Below are positions 33,474 through 41,450 of a DNA stretch of 41,523 bases, one piece after another (position 1 is the stretch's first letter; every line of letters starts with the position of its first letter). Where the stretch lies: contig CAVSRU010000016.1 of assembly GCA_963730535.1 (NCBI GenBank), positions 1 through 41,523 of the forward strand. The letters run 5' to 3'. The notes under the pieces are model-generated. The model had not been told where the DNA came from and made no database searches. It saw nothing but the letters and a program-made list of their open reading frames with translations. The DNA is from DASSUW01 sp963730535 (GTDB taxonomy: Bacteria; Actinomycetota; Thermoleophilia; Solirubrobacterales; Solirubrobacteraceae). The translations under genes were made by a program, and so were the position numbers.

Positions 33474-34148
33474 ATGAGCCGCGAGCGCTGGATGGCGGCG
33501 TTCTTCGCGACCGGGTCGCTGTGCTTCCTGATCGGCCCGTTCCCCGGCTACGTGGACCTCGTGGGCCCGGGCGCCGACGCCGTGACGTTCTTCGCCGGCT
33601 CGATCCTGTTCACGGTCGGCGGCGCGCTGCAGACCTTGCTGGCGCACCCGGAGCGCCGCGCGCCCGGCGCCGGGCGCGCGGGCTGGTGGGCCGCGACCAT
33701 CCAGTCCGCCGGCACCCTGTTCTTCAACGTCACGACGTTTCAGGCCATGCACACGGCGCTGACGAACCCTGAGTACAACCGGCTCGTGTGGCGGCCCGAC
33801 GCCTTCGGCTCGACCTGCTTCCTCGTCTCGGGCGTGATCGCCTACCGCGCGGCGGCGCGGCGCGGCTGGCGGCCCGTGCGCGGCGGCTCCGGATGGTGGG
33901 AGCCGGCGGTCAACCTGCTGGGCTGCGTCTTCTTCGGCATCGCGGCCATCGCCGGCTACGTCGTGCCCGCTAGCGGCTCGATGCTCGATCTCGCCGCCGC
34001 GAACTGGAACACGGCGGCGGGCGCGGCGTGCTTCTTGGCCTGCGCGCTGGCGACGCTGCGCACCGGCCGCACCCTGAAGTCGCCGCGGTTCGCGCGCCTG
34101 CGCGGGCTCGAGCACACGGTCGTACGCGACCTCGAGCAGATCGTCTGA
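33474..34148 (+). CDS. Hypothetical membrane protein, possibly YrhK-like
   Basis: A 224-residue integral membrane protein with about six hydrophobic segments (RWMAAFFATGSLCFLIGPFP, FFAGSILFTVGGALQTLLA, AATIQSAGTLFFNVTTFQAM, STCFLVSGVIAYRAA, AVNLLGCVFFGIAAIAGY and AAGAACFLACALATLRTG). The repeated pattern of GS-x-LF/GS-x-CF helix starts resembles YrhK-type domains in tandem, but I am not certain. ATG 33474 has GGAG six bases upstream. No catalytic motif. Stands alone, 290 bases before the ClC gene. Confidence 0.6.
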   Translation: MSRERWMAAFFATGSLCFLIGPFPGYVDLVGPGADAVTFFAGSILFTVGGALQTLLAHPERRAPGAGRAGWWAATIQSAGTLFFNVTTFQAMHTALTNPEYNRLVWRPDAFGSTCFLVSGVIAYRAAARRGWRPVRGGSGWWEPAVNLLGCVFFGIAAIAGYVVPASGSMLDLAAANWNTAAGAACFLACALATLRTGRTLKSPRFARLRGLEHTVVRDLEQIV

Positions 34149-34404
34149 CGCGCCCATCGTTCCCGGCGAGCGGACGGTAGGTGGGACAGCGCCGCCGCGA
34201 GCCTGCTCGTCATGCGCCCGGCGGCCGACATCGTTCGCCATCTCTCGTGGGCGCGCGGCATGGCCAGCGTTGTCCGGGCCGCGCTCGGTCAGAGGATTCG
34301 CCCGTGCGGTCCGCAACCTGAGGGGTGAACTCATCGTAGGGGCCCCTGTGGTCGGCGCGTCGTCACTCGCGACTCATGCGCCGCGCGGTCGTCACCCGAT
34401 GTGG

Positions 34405-34432
34405 TTGACGCGCGCGCCGAGGCGGCTCTAAT
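34405..34432 (+). promoter_or_regulatory. Sigma-A-type promoter of the ClC gene (leaderless)
   Basis: TTGACG (34405-34410) and TCTAAT (34427-34432) are separated by 16 bases and are close to consensus. A start seven to eight bases further would fall on or one base before the GTG at 34441, so the mRNA would be leaderless, and no Shine-Dalgarno is present. The rest of the 34149-34404 gap shows nothing I can name. Confidence 0.65.
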
Positions 34433-34440
34433 GTCGCGGC

Positions 34441-35787
34441 GTGCCGCCGGATGCGGATCCGCTCGCGCTGCTGAGAACACGGAGCTACGTAAAGCTGCTC
34501 GTGCTCGCGGGGCTCGTCGGCGTGCCGGTCTCGGTGGCGGCGTACGGCTTCCTGAAGCTGGTCGCGTGGCTGCAGGACGAGCTGTTCACGGAGCTTCCCG
34601 AGGCGCTCGGGTTTGACGCTGCGCCGACATGGTGGCCGCTGCCGCTGCTGGCGCTGTCGGGCCTGCTCGTCGCGCTGTCGATCCTGCATCTCCCGGGTAC
34701 CGGCGGCCACTCTCCGGCCGACGGGTTCAAGGCCGGCGGCGCGTTGCCGGCCGAGCAGCTCCCGGGCGTCGTGCTCGCGGCCGTGGCCACGCTCAGCTTC
34801 GGCGTCGTGCTCGGGCCCGAGGCGCCGCTGATCCTGATGGGCAGCGGGCTCGGCGTGCTCGCGGTGCGCCTCGCCGCGCGCGACACGCCGGACAATGCCA
34901 CGGCGGTGATCGCCGCGGCCGGGAGCTTCGCCGCGATCAGCTCGCTGCTCGGCTCGCCGTTGCTGGGCGCGTTCCTGCTGCTCGAGGCCTCGGGGCTCGG
35001 CGGCCCGATGCTCGGCCTGGTCCTCGTGCCGGGCCTGCTCGCTGCCGGCATCGGCATGCTGATCTTCATCGGCCTGGACAGCCTCACCGGCTTCGGGACG
35101 TTCTCGCTCGCGATCCCGGGACTCCCGCCGTTCGACCGCCCGACGCTCGCGCTGTTCGGCTGGGCGCTCGTGTTCGGGCTGGTGGCGCCGTTGGTGGGCC
35201 GCGGCATCCAGCTGCTGGCCGTGGCGGTCCGCTCCCGCGTCGAGCCGCGGATGGTCCTGCTGATGCCCGTCGTAGGCGTCGGCATCGCGGGGCTGGCGAT
35301 CGGCTTCGGCGAGGCAACCGGCCACAGCGCCTCCAACGTGCTCTTCTCCGGCCAGGACGACCTGGGCCCGCTGATCGGGGGAGCGGCCGGATGGTCGGCC
35401 GGGGCGCTGCTGCTGCTCGTGCTCTGCAAGGCGCTCGCGTACGCCCTGTCGCTGTCCAGCTTCCGCGGCGGCCCGGTGTTCCCGGCGATGTTCATCGGCG
35501 CCGCCGGCGGCATGGCGGCCTCGAACCTGCCCGGCCTCGAGCTCGTCCCCGCGGTCGCGATGGGGATCGGCGCGATGTGCACCGTGATGCTCACGCTGCC
35601 CCTGACCTCGACGCTGCTCGCCACGCTGCTGCTCGGCACCGACGGCCTGACCGCGATGCCGCTCGTGATCGTCGCCGTCGTCGTCGCCTACGTCGTCACG
35701 GCACACCTCACGCCTGCCCCCGCGCAGGAGACGACCCCAGTGGGCCCGCCGCAGCCCGCCCCCGCCAAGCTCGTCTCAGCCAGTTGA
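34441..35787 (+). CDS. ClC-family chloride channel/antiporter
   Basis: A 448-residue membrane protein of the ClC family with about ten or more hydrophobic helices. Selectivity-filter motifs are visible in altered form: GTGGHSP (86-92, for GSGIP), GPEAP (125-129, for G-K/R-EGP, keeping the gating glutamate Glu127) and RGGPVFP (342-348, for GxFxP). Glu182 in FLLLEASGLGG could be the internal proton glutamate, which would make it a Cl-/H+ antiporter rather than a channel. There are no CBS domains. The next gene on the same strand is glutamate decarboxylase; in E. coli ClC antiporters serve as the electrical shunt during acid resistance. Confidence 0.88.
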   Translation: MPPDADPLALLRTRSYVKLLVLAGLVGVPVSVAAYGFLKLVAWLQDELFTELPEALGFDAAPTWWPLPLLALSGLLVALSILHLPGTGGHSPADGFKAGGALPAEQLPGVVLAAVATLSFGVVLGPEAPLILMGSGLGVLAVRLAARDTPDNATAVIAAAGSFAAISSLLGSPLLGAFLLLEASGLGGPMLGLVLVPGLLAAGIGMLIFIGLDSLTGFGTFSLAIPGLPPFDRPTLALFGWALVFGLVAPLVGRGIQLLAVAVRSRVEPRMVLLMPVVGVGIAGLAIGFGEATGHSASNVLFSGQDDLGPLIGGAAGWSAGALLLLVLCKALAYALSLSSFRGGPVFPAMFIGAAGGMAASNLPGLELVPAVAMGIGAMCTVMLTLPLTSTLLATLLLGTDGLTAMPLVIVAVVVAYVVTAHLTPAPAQETTPVGPPQPAPAKLVSAS

Positions 35788-35941
35788 GAGAGGCGCAGGC
35801 GACCGCCGCCGAGCCCCGCGCGACGACGACCCGCGGCTCCGGGACGACGCTGCCTGGCGCACTCATTCATCCCGGTCGGGTGATGCGGCGGCCGCGCGGG
35901 TCGCAAATACTGTGTGCTCGTCTCCAGGGAGAGGTGTGACC

Positions 35942-37378
35942 ATGTCGGTCAGCCAGCACAGCGCGAGCCAGTCGACGCCGACAAATGGAGCCGACCAGCC
36001 GGCGCTGATCGAGCAGCTCGACGAGCTCGCCGCCGCCTACGGCAATCGGTTCCTGCTCGAACCCGCGCCCGACAACCAGCTGCCTAAGCACGGGATGCGG
36101 TCGGTCGACGCGATGAGGCTGATCGGGGAGGAGTTGGTGCTCGACGGCATCCCGATGCGCAACCTGGCGACGTTCGTGACGACCTGGATGGAGCCGGAGG
36201 CGCAGCGGGTGATCGCGGAGAACCTGCACCGCAACTTCATCGACCACGCCGAGTATCCGCAGACCGCCGAGATCGAGCAGCGCTGCATCCGCATGCTGGC
36301 CGACCTCTTCCACGCTCCGGGCGAGACGACCGGCGCGCGCACCCAGGGCTCGTCGGAGGCGATCATGCTCGGCGCGCTGTCGCTGAAGTGGAAGTGGCGC
36401 CAGCGGCGTGAGAAGGCCGGCAAGGCGACCGACCGGCCGAACCTCGTGTTCGGCGGCGACGTCCACGTGGTGTGGGAGAAGTTCTGCCGCTACTTCGACG
36501 TCGAGCCTCGGATCATCCCGCTCCAGCCGGACAAGTACACGATCGGGCCGGAGGACGTGGAGCCGCACGTCGACGAGAACACGATCGCTGTCGCCGCCGT
36601 ACTGGGGACCACCTTCACGGGCCACGCCGACGACATCGTCGGGATGAACGACTTACTCGTCCGCCTGCGAGACGAGAAGGGGCTCGACGTTCCGCTGCAC
36701 GTCGACGGGGCGAGCGGCGGCTTCGTGTGGCCGTTCCTATACCCGGACTCGGCGTGGGACTTCCGGCTCGAGCAGGTCCGCTCGATCAACGTGTCGGGCC
36801 ACAAGTACGGTCTCGTCTACCCGGGCATAGGCTGGCTTATCTTCCGGGAGACGAGCGACCTCGCCGAGGATCTCGTGTTCTACGAGAACTACCTCGGCAA
36901 GACCGACGCGACGTTCACGCTGAACTTCTCGACCGGGTCGGCGATGGTGCTCGCGCAGTACTACAACTTCGTCCGATTCGGCCACGAGGGCTACCGCTAC
37001 ATCATGGAGACGATGCAGGCGAACGCGCGCTTGCTCGCCCAGCGGATCAGCGACATCGGCGAGTTCGAGTCAGTGGGGGCCGAGGGCGCCGAGCAGCTCC
37101 CGCTGGTGGCCTTCCGGCTCGCGGGCGAGCACAACTACGACGAGTTCGACATCGCTTCGCAGCTGGCCGCGGAGCGCGGGTGGATGGTGCCCGCGTACAC
37201 GCTCCCGCCCAACGCCGATCACGTCACGATTATGCGCGCGCTGGTCAAGCTCACACTGAGCCACACGCTGGCGAGCACGCTCGCCGACGACATCGCGCAA
37301 GCCTGCGAGACGCTGGCGAAGAAGGGCGGCGTGCACGAGCTCGACCGCCGGCGGGTCAAGACCGGGACGGGCTACTGA
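35942..37378 (+). CDS. gadB: Glutamate decarboxylase
   Basis: PLP enzyme converting glutamate to GABA with uptake of a cytosolic proton, 478 residues. Motifs: ARTQGSSEAIMLGALSLKWK (cofactor phosphate), HVDGASGG (253-260, with the PLP-ring Asp) and the Schiff-base Lys288 in SINVSGHKYGLVYPG. NFSTGSAMVLAQYYNFVRFG is typical of Gad. The start ATG 35942 is preceded by AGGGAGAGG about seven bases away. It follows the ClC gene by 154 bases on the same strand, so an acid-resistance pair is likely. No glutamate/GABA antiporter (GadC) is in the window. Confidence 0.95.
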   Translation: MSVSQHSASQSTPTNGADQPALIEQLDELAAAYGNRFLLEPAPDNQLPKHGMRSVDAMRLIGEELVLDGIPMRNLATFVTTWMEPEAQRVIAENLHRNFIDHAEYPQTAEIEQRCIRMLADLFHAPGETTGARTQGSSEAIMLGALSLKWKWRQRREKAGKATDRPNLVFGGDVHVVWEKFCRYFDVEPRIIPLQPDKYTIGPEDVEPHVDENTIAVAAVLGTTFTGHADDIVGMNDLLVRLRDEKGLDVPLHVDGASGGFVWPFLYPDSAWDFRLEQVRSINVSGHKYGLVYPGIGWLIFRETSDLAEDLVFYENYLGKTDATFTLNFSTGSAMVLAQYYNFVRFGHEGYRYIMETMQANARLLAQRISDIGEFESVGAEGAEQLPLVAFRLAGEHNYDEFDIASQLAAERGWMVPAYTLPPNADHVTIMRALVKLTLSHTLASTLADDIAQACETLAKKGGVHELDRRRVKTGTGY

Positions 37379-37786
37379 GCCGGTCGAGCGCCTCCCGGAG
37401 GGCGTCGATTCTTGCGGGCTAGAGCGGTTTCGCCAATCCTGCTGGAAGCGGTCGTAGCCCATCCCGAGCGGCCAGTTCTCCTTGGCAAACGGGGAATATG
37501 GATGGTCGGTTCTCGCCCGCGTTCGTAGCAGTTGGCTAGCGGCCGTCCGCTATCGCATCTGCCTCGATGCACCTGTGTGTCGGGTGTAGCGAGGCGCGCC
37601 TAGCGAAACTCGGGCGCGTAGTGCGGTCGGGCGTAGAACCGTATGCAGCAGGCAAGGCGGCGATCGTGCTGAGAGTCCCGGCGGTCATCGATCCAGTTTC
37701 AGGCGGCGCAGTGGCGAGGCAGGGTGGCCGCAAGTCCACCCCTGGGGCGGCTTTCCCAGTGGCCCGTCCGAGGCGATGCTGCCGGC
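37379..37786. other. Gene-free stretch after gadB
   Basis: About 400 bases with frames in both directions but none protein-like. An imperfect hairpin CGCCTCCCGGAGGGCG at about 37389-37404 directly follows gadB and may end its transcript; no T run. The promoter of the following secreted-protein gene should lie toward the right end; I see no clear boxes. Confidence 0.4.
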
Positions 37787-38437
37787 ATGACCAAGACGCT
37801 GTTCGCCCTCCTCGCCGCCGCCACCGTCGCTCTTGCCGCCGTCCCGTCCGGGGCCGGCGCTCATGCGGGTCATGCTCACGTGGCGGCCCAGCCGCCCAAG
37901 AGCAAGGCGCCGTTCAAGGTCCACAAGGGTCACAAGCAACGTCGGGCGGCCGGGCGCAGCGGCGCCGGCTGGCCCAAGCACGCCGCTCAGCAGGACTGCA
38001 CCATCGTCAACGGGGTCGTCGAGGCCGAGGCGGACGCCTTGCGCGCGGGCATCTTCTACAACTGGACGACCAACCCGACCTCGTACAGCAACATCGTGAC
38101 TGTGCTCGACCAGTATGTGTCTTCCGCTACTGGTCGGGCGCCTATGACGCCAACGGCAACCTCCGCTGGAGCGCCGGCAACTGGGTGCGGATCGCGAGAA
38201 CGGCTCGCATACGCGGCCGAGGCGCTGATCGACGGTCGCTGGACCGACACGATCTATGCGCCGACCTGGAACCTCCCGTTCGCCGTCGGCACTTACATCG
38301 GCGGCAGCTCGTTCATCCGCCTGCCCGCGGCCCGGCAGACGCGCCTCTTCTACTCCGAGTGGTGGTGGCAGAGCACCGACGGCAGCCATAGCGCCGGCCC
38401 GCATTGGGACACCTGGGGCAACAGCAACTGGTGCTGA
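37787..38437 (+). CDS. Secreted protein of unknown function with suspected internal frameshift pair
   Basis: A 216-residue exported protein. Signal peptide MTKTLFALLAAATVALAAVP to about GAGA, then a His/Lys-rich stretch (HAGHAHVAAQPPKSKAPFKV) and a Trp-rich C-terminal half (RWTDTIYAPTWNLPFAVGTY, FYSEWWWQSTDGSHSAGPHW). Between about 38115 and 38200 the annotated frame reads unnaturally (APMTPTATSAGAPATG). The next frame instead gives VFRYWSGAYDANGNLRWSAG and NWVRI, much more protein-like. So a lost base and then a gained base seem to have shifted a 28-codon block. I recognise no family. Confidence 0.6.
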   Translation: MTKTLFALLAAATVALAAVPSGAGAHAGHAHVAAQPPKSKAPFKVHKGHKQRRAAGRSGAGWPKHAAQQDCTIVNGVVEAEADALRAGIFYNWTTNPTSYSNIVTVLDQYVSSATGRAPMTPTATSAGAPATGCGSRERLAYAAEALIDGRWTDTIYAPTWNLPFAVGTYIGGSSFIRLPAARQTRLFYSEWWWQSTDGSHSAGPHWDTWGNSNWC

Positions 38438-38469
38438 GCCGGCAGCGGCTTCAGACCGTGTGGATCGGC

Positions 38470-38660
38470 CCGCCCCGCAACGGCTGTCCTGCGGTACCCG
38501 CGCCTCGTTGTCGCGCACACGTGGCGTAGTTGCGCCGGACTGGTAGACGCCAGGACAGACGCCGGTGTGGCCGCAGAGCTTGGCCGGCGAGGCGAAGCGC
38601 TGAACATCGCCGATTTCTGAGGCGACGATGTAGGCGTTGATCCTGCCGACGCCGGGGGGC
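38470..38660 (-). pseudogene. IS110-family transposase remnant (Transposase_20 domain)
   Basis: On the minus strand, translation gives PGVGRINAYIVASEIGDVQR then FASPAKLCGHTGVCPGVYQSG, the core of the C-terminal domain of IS110/IS116/IS902 transposases (an HhH-like PGVG region before the catalytic Ser). After QSGA the sequence degrades: a RGYRR-like piece appears in another frame. No N-terminal DEDD domain precedes it, so this is a fragment and not an active element. Confidence 0.65.
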
Positions 38661-39084
38661 TCTACGGCTCCCCAGCGGCCACAGAAAGGCGTACGCCCAG
38701 GCCGTCCCGCGCTTGCGCTTTCGCCTGTCACCGGCACTGCGGCTTGCCGGCGACAGAGTGTCGCTTCGCGCGATAGGGAGCGGCGCGCGATCGGTTCGGC
38801 CGGAAAGAGCGCTTCCCAGATTCGCCGGAGCAGACGTCTCAGGCGTCCGAGCGGAGATGTTCGCTCATACCGCAGTAGGTGAGGCGGCCCCGTCTGTGGC
38901 CGTTGCTTTGGGGTAGGTGGGACTACCCATTCGCGCATTGCTGGCACGTCGCTGCGTGGCGACGCTGTGGACTTGTCCCAGCGCCGTGGCCTCGGAAACT
39001 GGGTGCGCGGCGGTCCTCATCGTCGGCGAGTCGATAACGACCTCGTGCTCGGGTTGCCGGCCAGGCCGGAAAGGAGGCGTAGCC
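38661..39084. other. Gene-free stretch between IS remnant and secreted-protein gene
   Basis: No frame here looks coding. It ends in GGAAAGGAGG (39068-39077), a near-perfect Shine-Dalgarno seven bases before ATG 39085. It may hold degraded DNA from the IS110 element, but no transposase N-terminus can be read in any frame. Confidence 0.4.
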
Positions 39085-39954
39085 ATGCTGCGCCGACGCC
39101 ATGCTTTCAGCCGTTAACTGCTCCAGGGAGCGAGGCCGGCGTCCTGCGTCGCGCGGTGGTGGTCGTGTGGTCGTCGCCGCATTCGCCGCCGTACGCAGCC
39201 GGCGTACGCCGCGCCGCCGGCCAACGACACGCCCAGCGGCGCGACGCTCATCGGTGCGCTCCCATTCAGCGACATCGTCACGATCGACGAGGCGACGACC
39301 GACGCGCTCGACGCGACGCTCAACGCCGAGTGTGGCGCTCCGGCGACCGAGGGCAGCGTCTGGTATCGCTTCGTCGCGACGGAGGACGGCGCCGTCGTGT
39401 TCGACGTCTCGCAGTCGAGCTTCTCCGCTGGCGCGCTCGTGACCGTGGGCGATCCCGCTGAGGGGAATCTCGTGACCTGCGGACCCGGCGCAGTCAGCTT
39501 CTCTGTGACAGCGGGCCAAACGTACTTCGTCATGGCGTTCTCGGACACGCCAGGCGTGACTACCGGCACGCTGGTGGTCCACGCCGAGGTGGCACCGCCG
39601 CCGATTGCGGTCGACGTCACCGTCAATCCCACCGGAACCTTCGATCCGAAGACCGGCTCGGCGACGATCAGCGGGACCCTGCAATGCTCCGACGGACCGC
39701 GAAGTTCGCGTTCGTCGATGTCAACTTGAGCCAGAGCGTCGGCCGCTTCACGATCTTCGGGTCGGGCAGCATCGACGCGGTGTGCACCGGAACGCCAGAG
39801 CCGTGGAGCGTCGAGGCTTCCGTTCAACGGAAAGTTCTCCGGCGGCAAGGCCGTGTCGGTGACGTTCGCGTTTGCCTGCGGCAACTTCACCTGCGGCGAG
39901 GACTTCGAGGAAAGGACGGTCAGGCTACGAGGGAAGAAAGTGCCGGGCGCCTAG
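39085..39954 (+). pseudogene. Secreted PPC-like domain protein with several frameshifts
   Basis: An exported protein of about 289 residues spread over several frames. ATG 39085 has an excellent ribosome site (AAAGGAGG, 7-base spacing) and begins MLRRRHAFSR, then meets TAA. A signal-like core RVVVAAFAAV follows in the next frame. From QPAYAAPPANDTPSG at 39196 the first frame reads a long beta-rich domain (GALPFSDIVTIDEATTDALD, EGSVWYRFVATEDGAVVFDV, SVTAGQTYFVMAFSDT), like bacterial pre-peptidase C-terminal domains. A shift near 39695 gives AKFAFVDVNLSQSVGRFTIF; a return near 39822 gives FNGKFSGGKAVSVTFAFACG to the stop. Total length is a multiple of three, so the shifts cancel. Confidence 0.6.
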
Positions 39955-40439
39955 CTTCTCTGCGGCAGTCGCGCTGTCGCCCGCCGCTACGCTGAAGGCG
40001 AACATCTGCGGCGTCACGGTCGCTCGGCCGCACCGCCAACGCGCTGCTCCTTATCTGTGCGGGGACGTCGGGTCGAGCGCGACGTCCGGGTTGTCTTGGT
40101 CGGGTGTCGCGCGGCGTATGCGCGCGGGGTTGCCGCGGCGCCGGCCGACAATGTCTGGTGGTGGGGCGAGATCGCCCCGCCTTTGACCCGAGAGCGAGTC
40201 GGTGGTGCGTGGGCGCGTGGTCGTGGTTGACCGCTGTCGTGCGCGCGGGCGCCCAGGCCTTGTCTCGGTCCGCGACCCAGAAGCGGGTCGGCGACATGAT
40301 GGTTGATGGGGTGATCCCGCAACAAGTGCCGCGGCCGCTCGGTCTTTCAGGGCCGTCCACGCGCGCGTGGCGGCAGGAGCATGTCGGGAGCCGGCCGCGA
40401 GGGCATCGGTGTGAGTGAGGGCCGCGCGCGCAGCATCGG
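39955..40439. other. Gene-free stretch
   Basis: Nearly 500 bases with only frames that do not look like protein. Short GC-rich repeats are present but I find no RNA gene, hairpin with T run or repeat that can be supported. Confidence 0.4.
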
Positions 40440-40628
40440 TCAGGCTGGTTGCAGCGGCTGCTCGCCGAGTTCGCGCAGCGTGTGGTAGCTGCGCTTGAGC
40501 AGCTTGCGCGCGATCGCCGGCAGGAGCGGTTGGGGCCCGAGGCGCTCGGCGGTCTGGGAGTGGTAGTCGCGGTCGGGCGAGCCCGGACGGCGCGCGACCT
40601 GGGCGGCCTCGAACAGCGCGCGCGTGGC
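40440..40628 (-). pseudogene. IS110-family transposase C-terminal remnant
   Basis: On the minus strand a 62-codon piece reads TRALFEAAQVARRPGSPDRD, then YHSQTAERLGPQPLLPAIAR and KLLKRSYHTLRELGEQPLQP-A-stop. This resembles the C-terminus of IS110/IS1111-type transposases (helical ALxEAA...ARKLL..xYHxL). An in-frame TAG lies just upstream, so it is a fragment. It cannot be part of the 38470 fragment: on the minus strand a C-terminus should lie at lower, not higher, coordinates. Confidence 0.5.
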
Positions 40629-40768
40629 TAATTCGGGCTATGCGCGAGGACGTGACCGCACCGCATCTTCCGGAGCGTGGCGACGCTTCAGGAAGGGTGG
40701 GCTAGCCGGTGGGACCGATAGGCCCCGTTGTGCATGAGGCGAGCCGTAGGCCCACCCCTAGCTCACCG

Positions 40769-40794
40769 AAAAGGGCCCCGCCTGACGCGGCCCC
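40769..40794 (-). terminator. Possible terminator after the small minus-strand gene
   Basis: On the minus strand GGG(G)CCGC, loop GTCAG, GCGG(GG)CCC and then TTTT form a hairpin with a small bulge and a short T run, 45 bases past the stop at 40838. Stem pairing is imperfect, hence the low score. Confidence 0.4.
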
Positions 40795-40837
40795 TGATGT
40801 GCATGCTTGGGGGTGGGTTGTTAGCTGCGGCTCGCGG

Positions 40838-41057
40838 CTAGATCGGTGCGAGTTGCAGGTGGACGCCGTCCTCGCCGTCGTCGTCGTCCAGCGCCAGCCA
40901 CACCCGGCTAACCGTGTACTGCTTCTGCCCCGATGTAGACGTGCGATCCGACCGGGACACCGGCCATCTGCGCTTCGATCTTGCGGACCTCGGTTGCAGC
41001 GGGGTTCACCGGATCGAGGATGTGCAGGTAGGCACTTGAGAAAGCTGAAAATTGCAT
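40838..41057 (-). pseudogene. Small acidic protein gene with one extra G
   Basis: From ATG 41057 the frame reads MQFSAFSSAYLHILDPVNPA then ATEVRKIEAQMAGVPVGSHV and YIG, and stops early. Leaving out one G of the GGGG run at about 40938 continues QKQYTVSRVWLALDDDDGED and GVHLQLAPI to the TAG at 40838. This makes a coherent 72-residue acidic protein whose total length is three times 73 plus one. AGGAT lies about ten bases upstream as a weak ribosome site. Function unknown; it sits downstream of another small minus-strand gene. Confidence 0.55.
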
Positions 41058-41139
41058 TGGCGGCGATCCTATTCCTGCGCGTGAGCGGACTCAACCTTCC
41101 GACCGGCTTTCTCCCGGCGACCGAGTTCGTGTCGGAGGG

Positions 41140-41450
41140 TCAGGCCTTCTCATCGCGTCGCGAAGGAGGACCGCGAGCGTTGAACTTCTCGCCGTCCTTG
41201 TAGACGCGGGTCGACGGCTCCTGGTCGTTGTCGAACTCGGGCTCGGCCGCGAGGATCGCCTTCCGGAGGAGGAGGGCAGAGCGGCGTGCCGCGCCTTCCG
41301 TCTTGTAGCTGTCGCTGGGGGACGATCGCCTGGCCGGCCTTGGAGGTGCTCGATCGCGGTCGGCGATCTTGCTGGTCACTTGAACTTCGACTTGCTCAGG
41401 CGTGGGTCGTCTTCGGCAGATCCGTGGGCGCAACGGACTTCAGGGTCATG
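41140..41450 (-). pseudogene. Small basic protein gene, frame-disrupted
   Basis: A good ribosome site (AAAGGAG, six bases) precedes ATG 41450, which reads MTLKSVAPTDLPKTTHA and then stops. A protein-like body follows in another frame: SDSYKTEGAARRSALLLRKA then ILAAEPEFDNDQEPSTRVYK and DGEKFNARG, ending at 41140. Between them pieces such as SKSKFK and AIEHLQ appear in yet other frames, so at least two indels separate start and body. I recognise no named family. The gene upstream lies beyond the window. Confidence 0.45.

Noticed and set aside
37685..38947. A 420-codon minus-strand frame as one gene
   Set aside because: Only the short IS110-like part near 38500-38660 is protein-like; the rest is random and overlaps the secreted-protein gene.
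38470..40628. The two IS110-like fragments as one element split by an insertion
   Set aside because: On the minus strand the C-terminal piece would have to lie at lower coordinates than the core piece; it lies higher.
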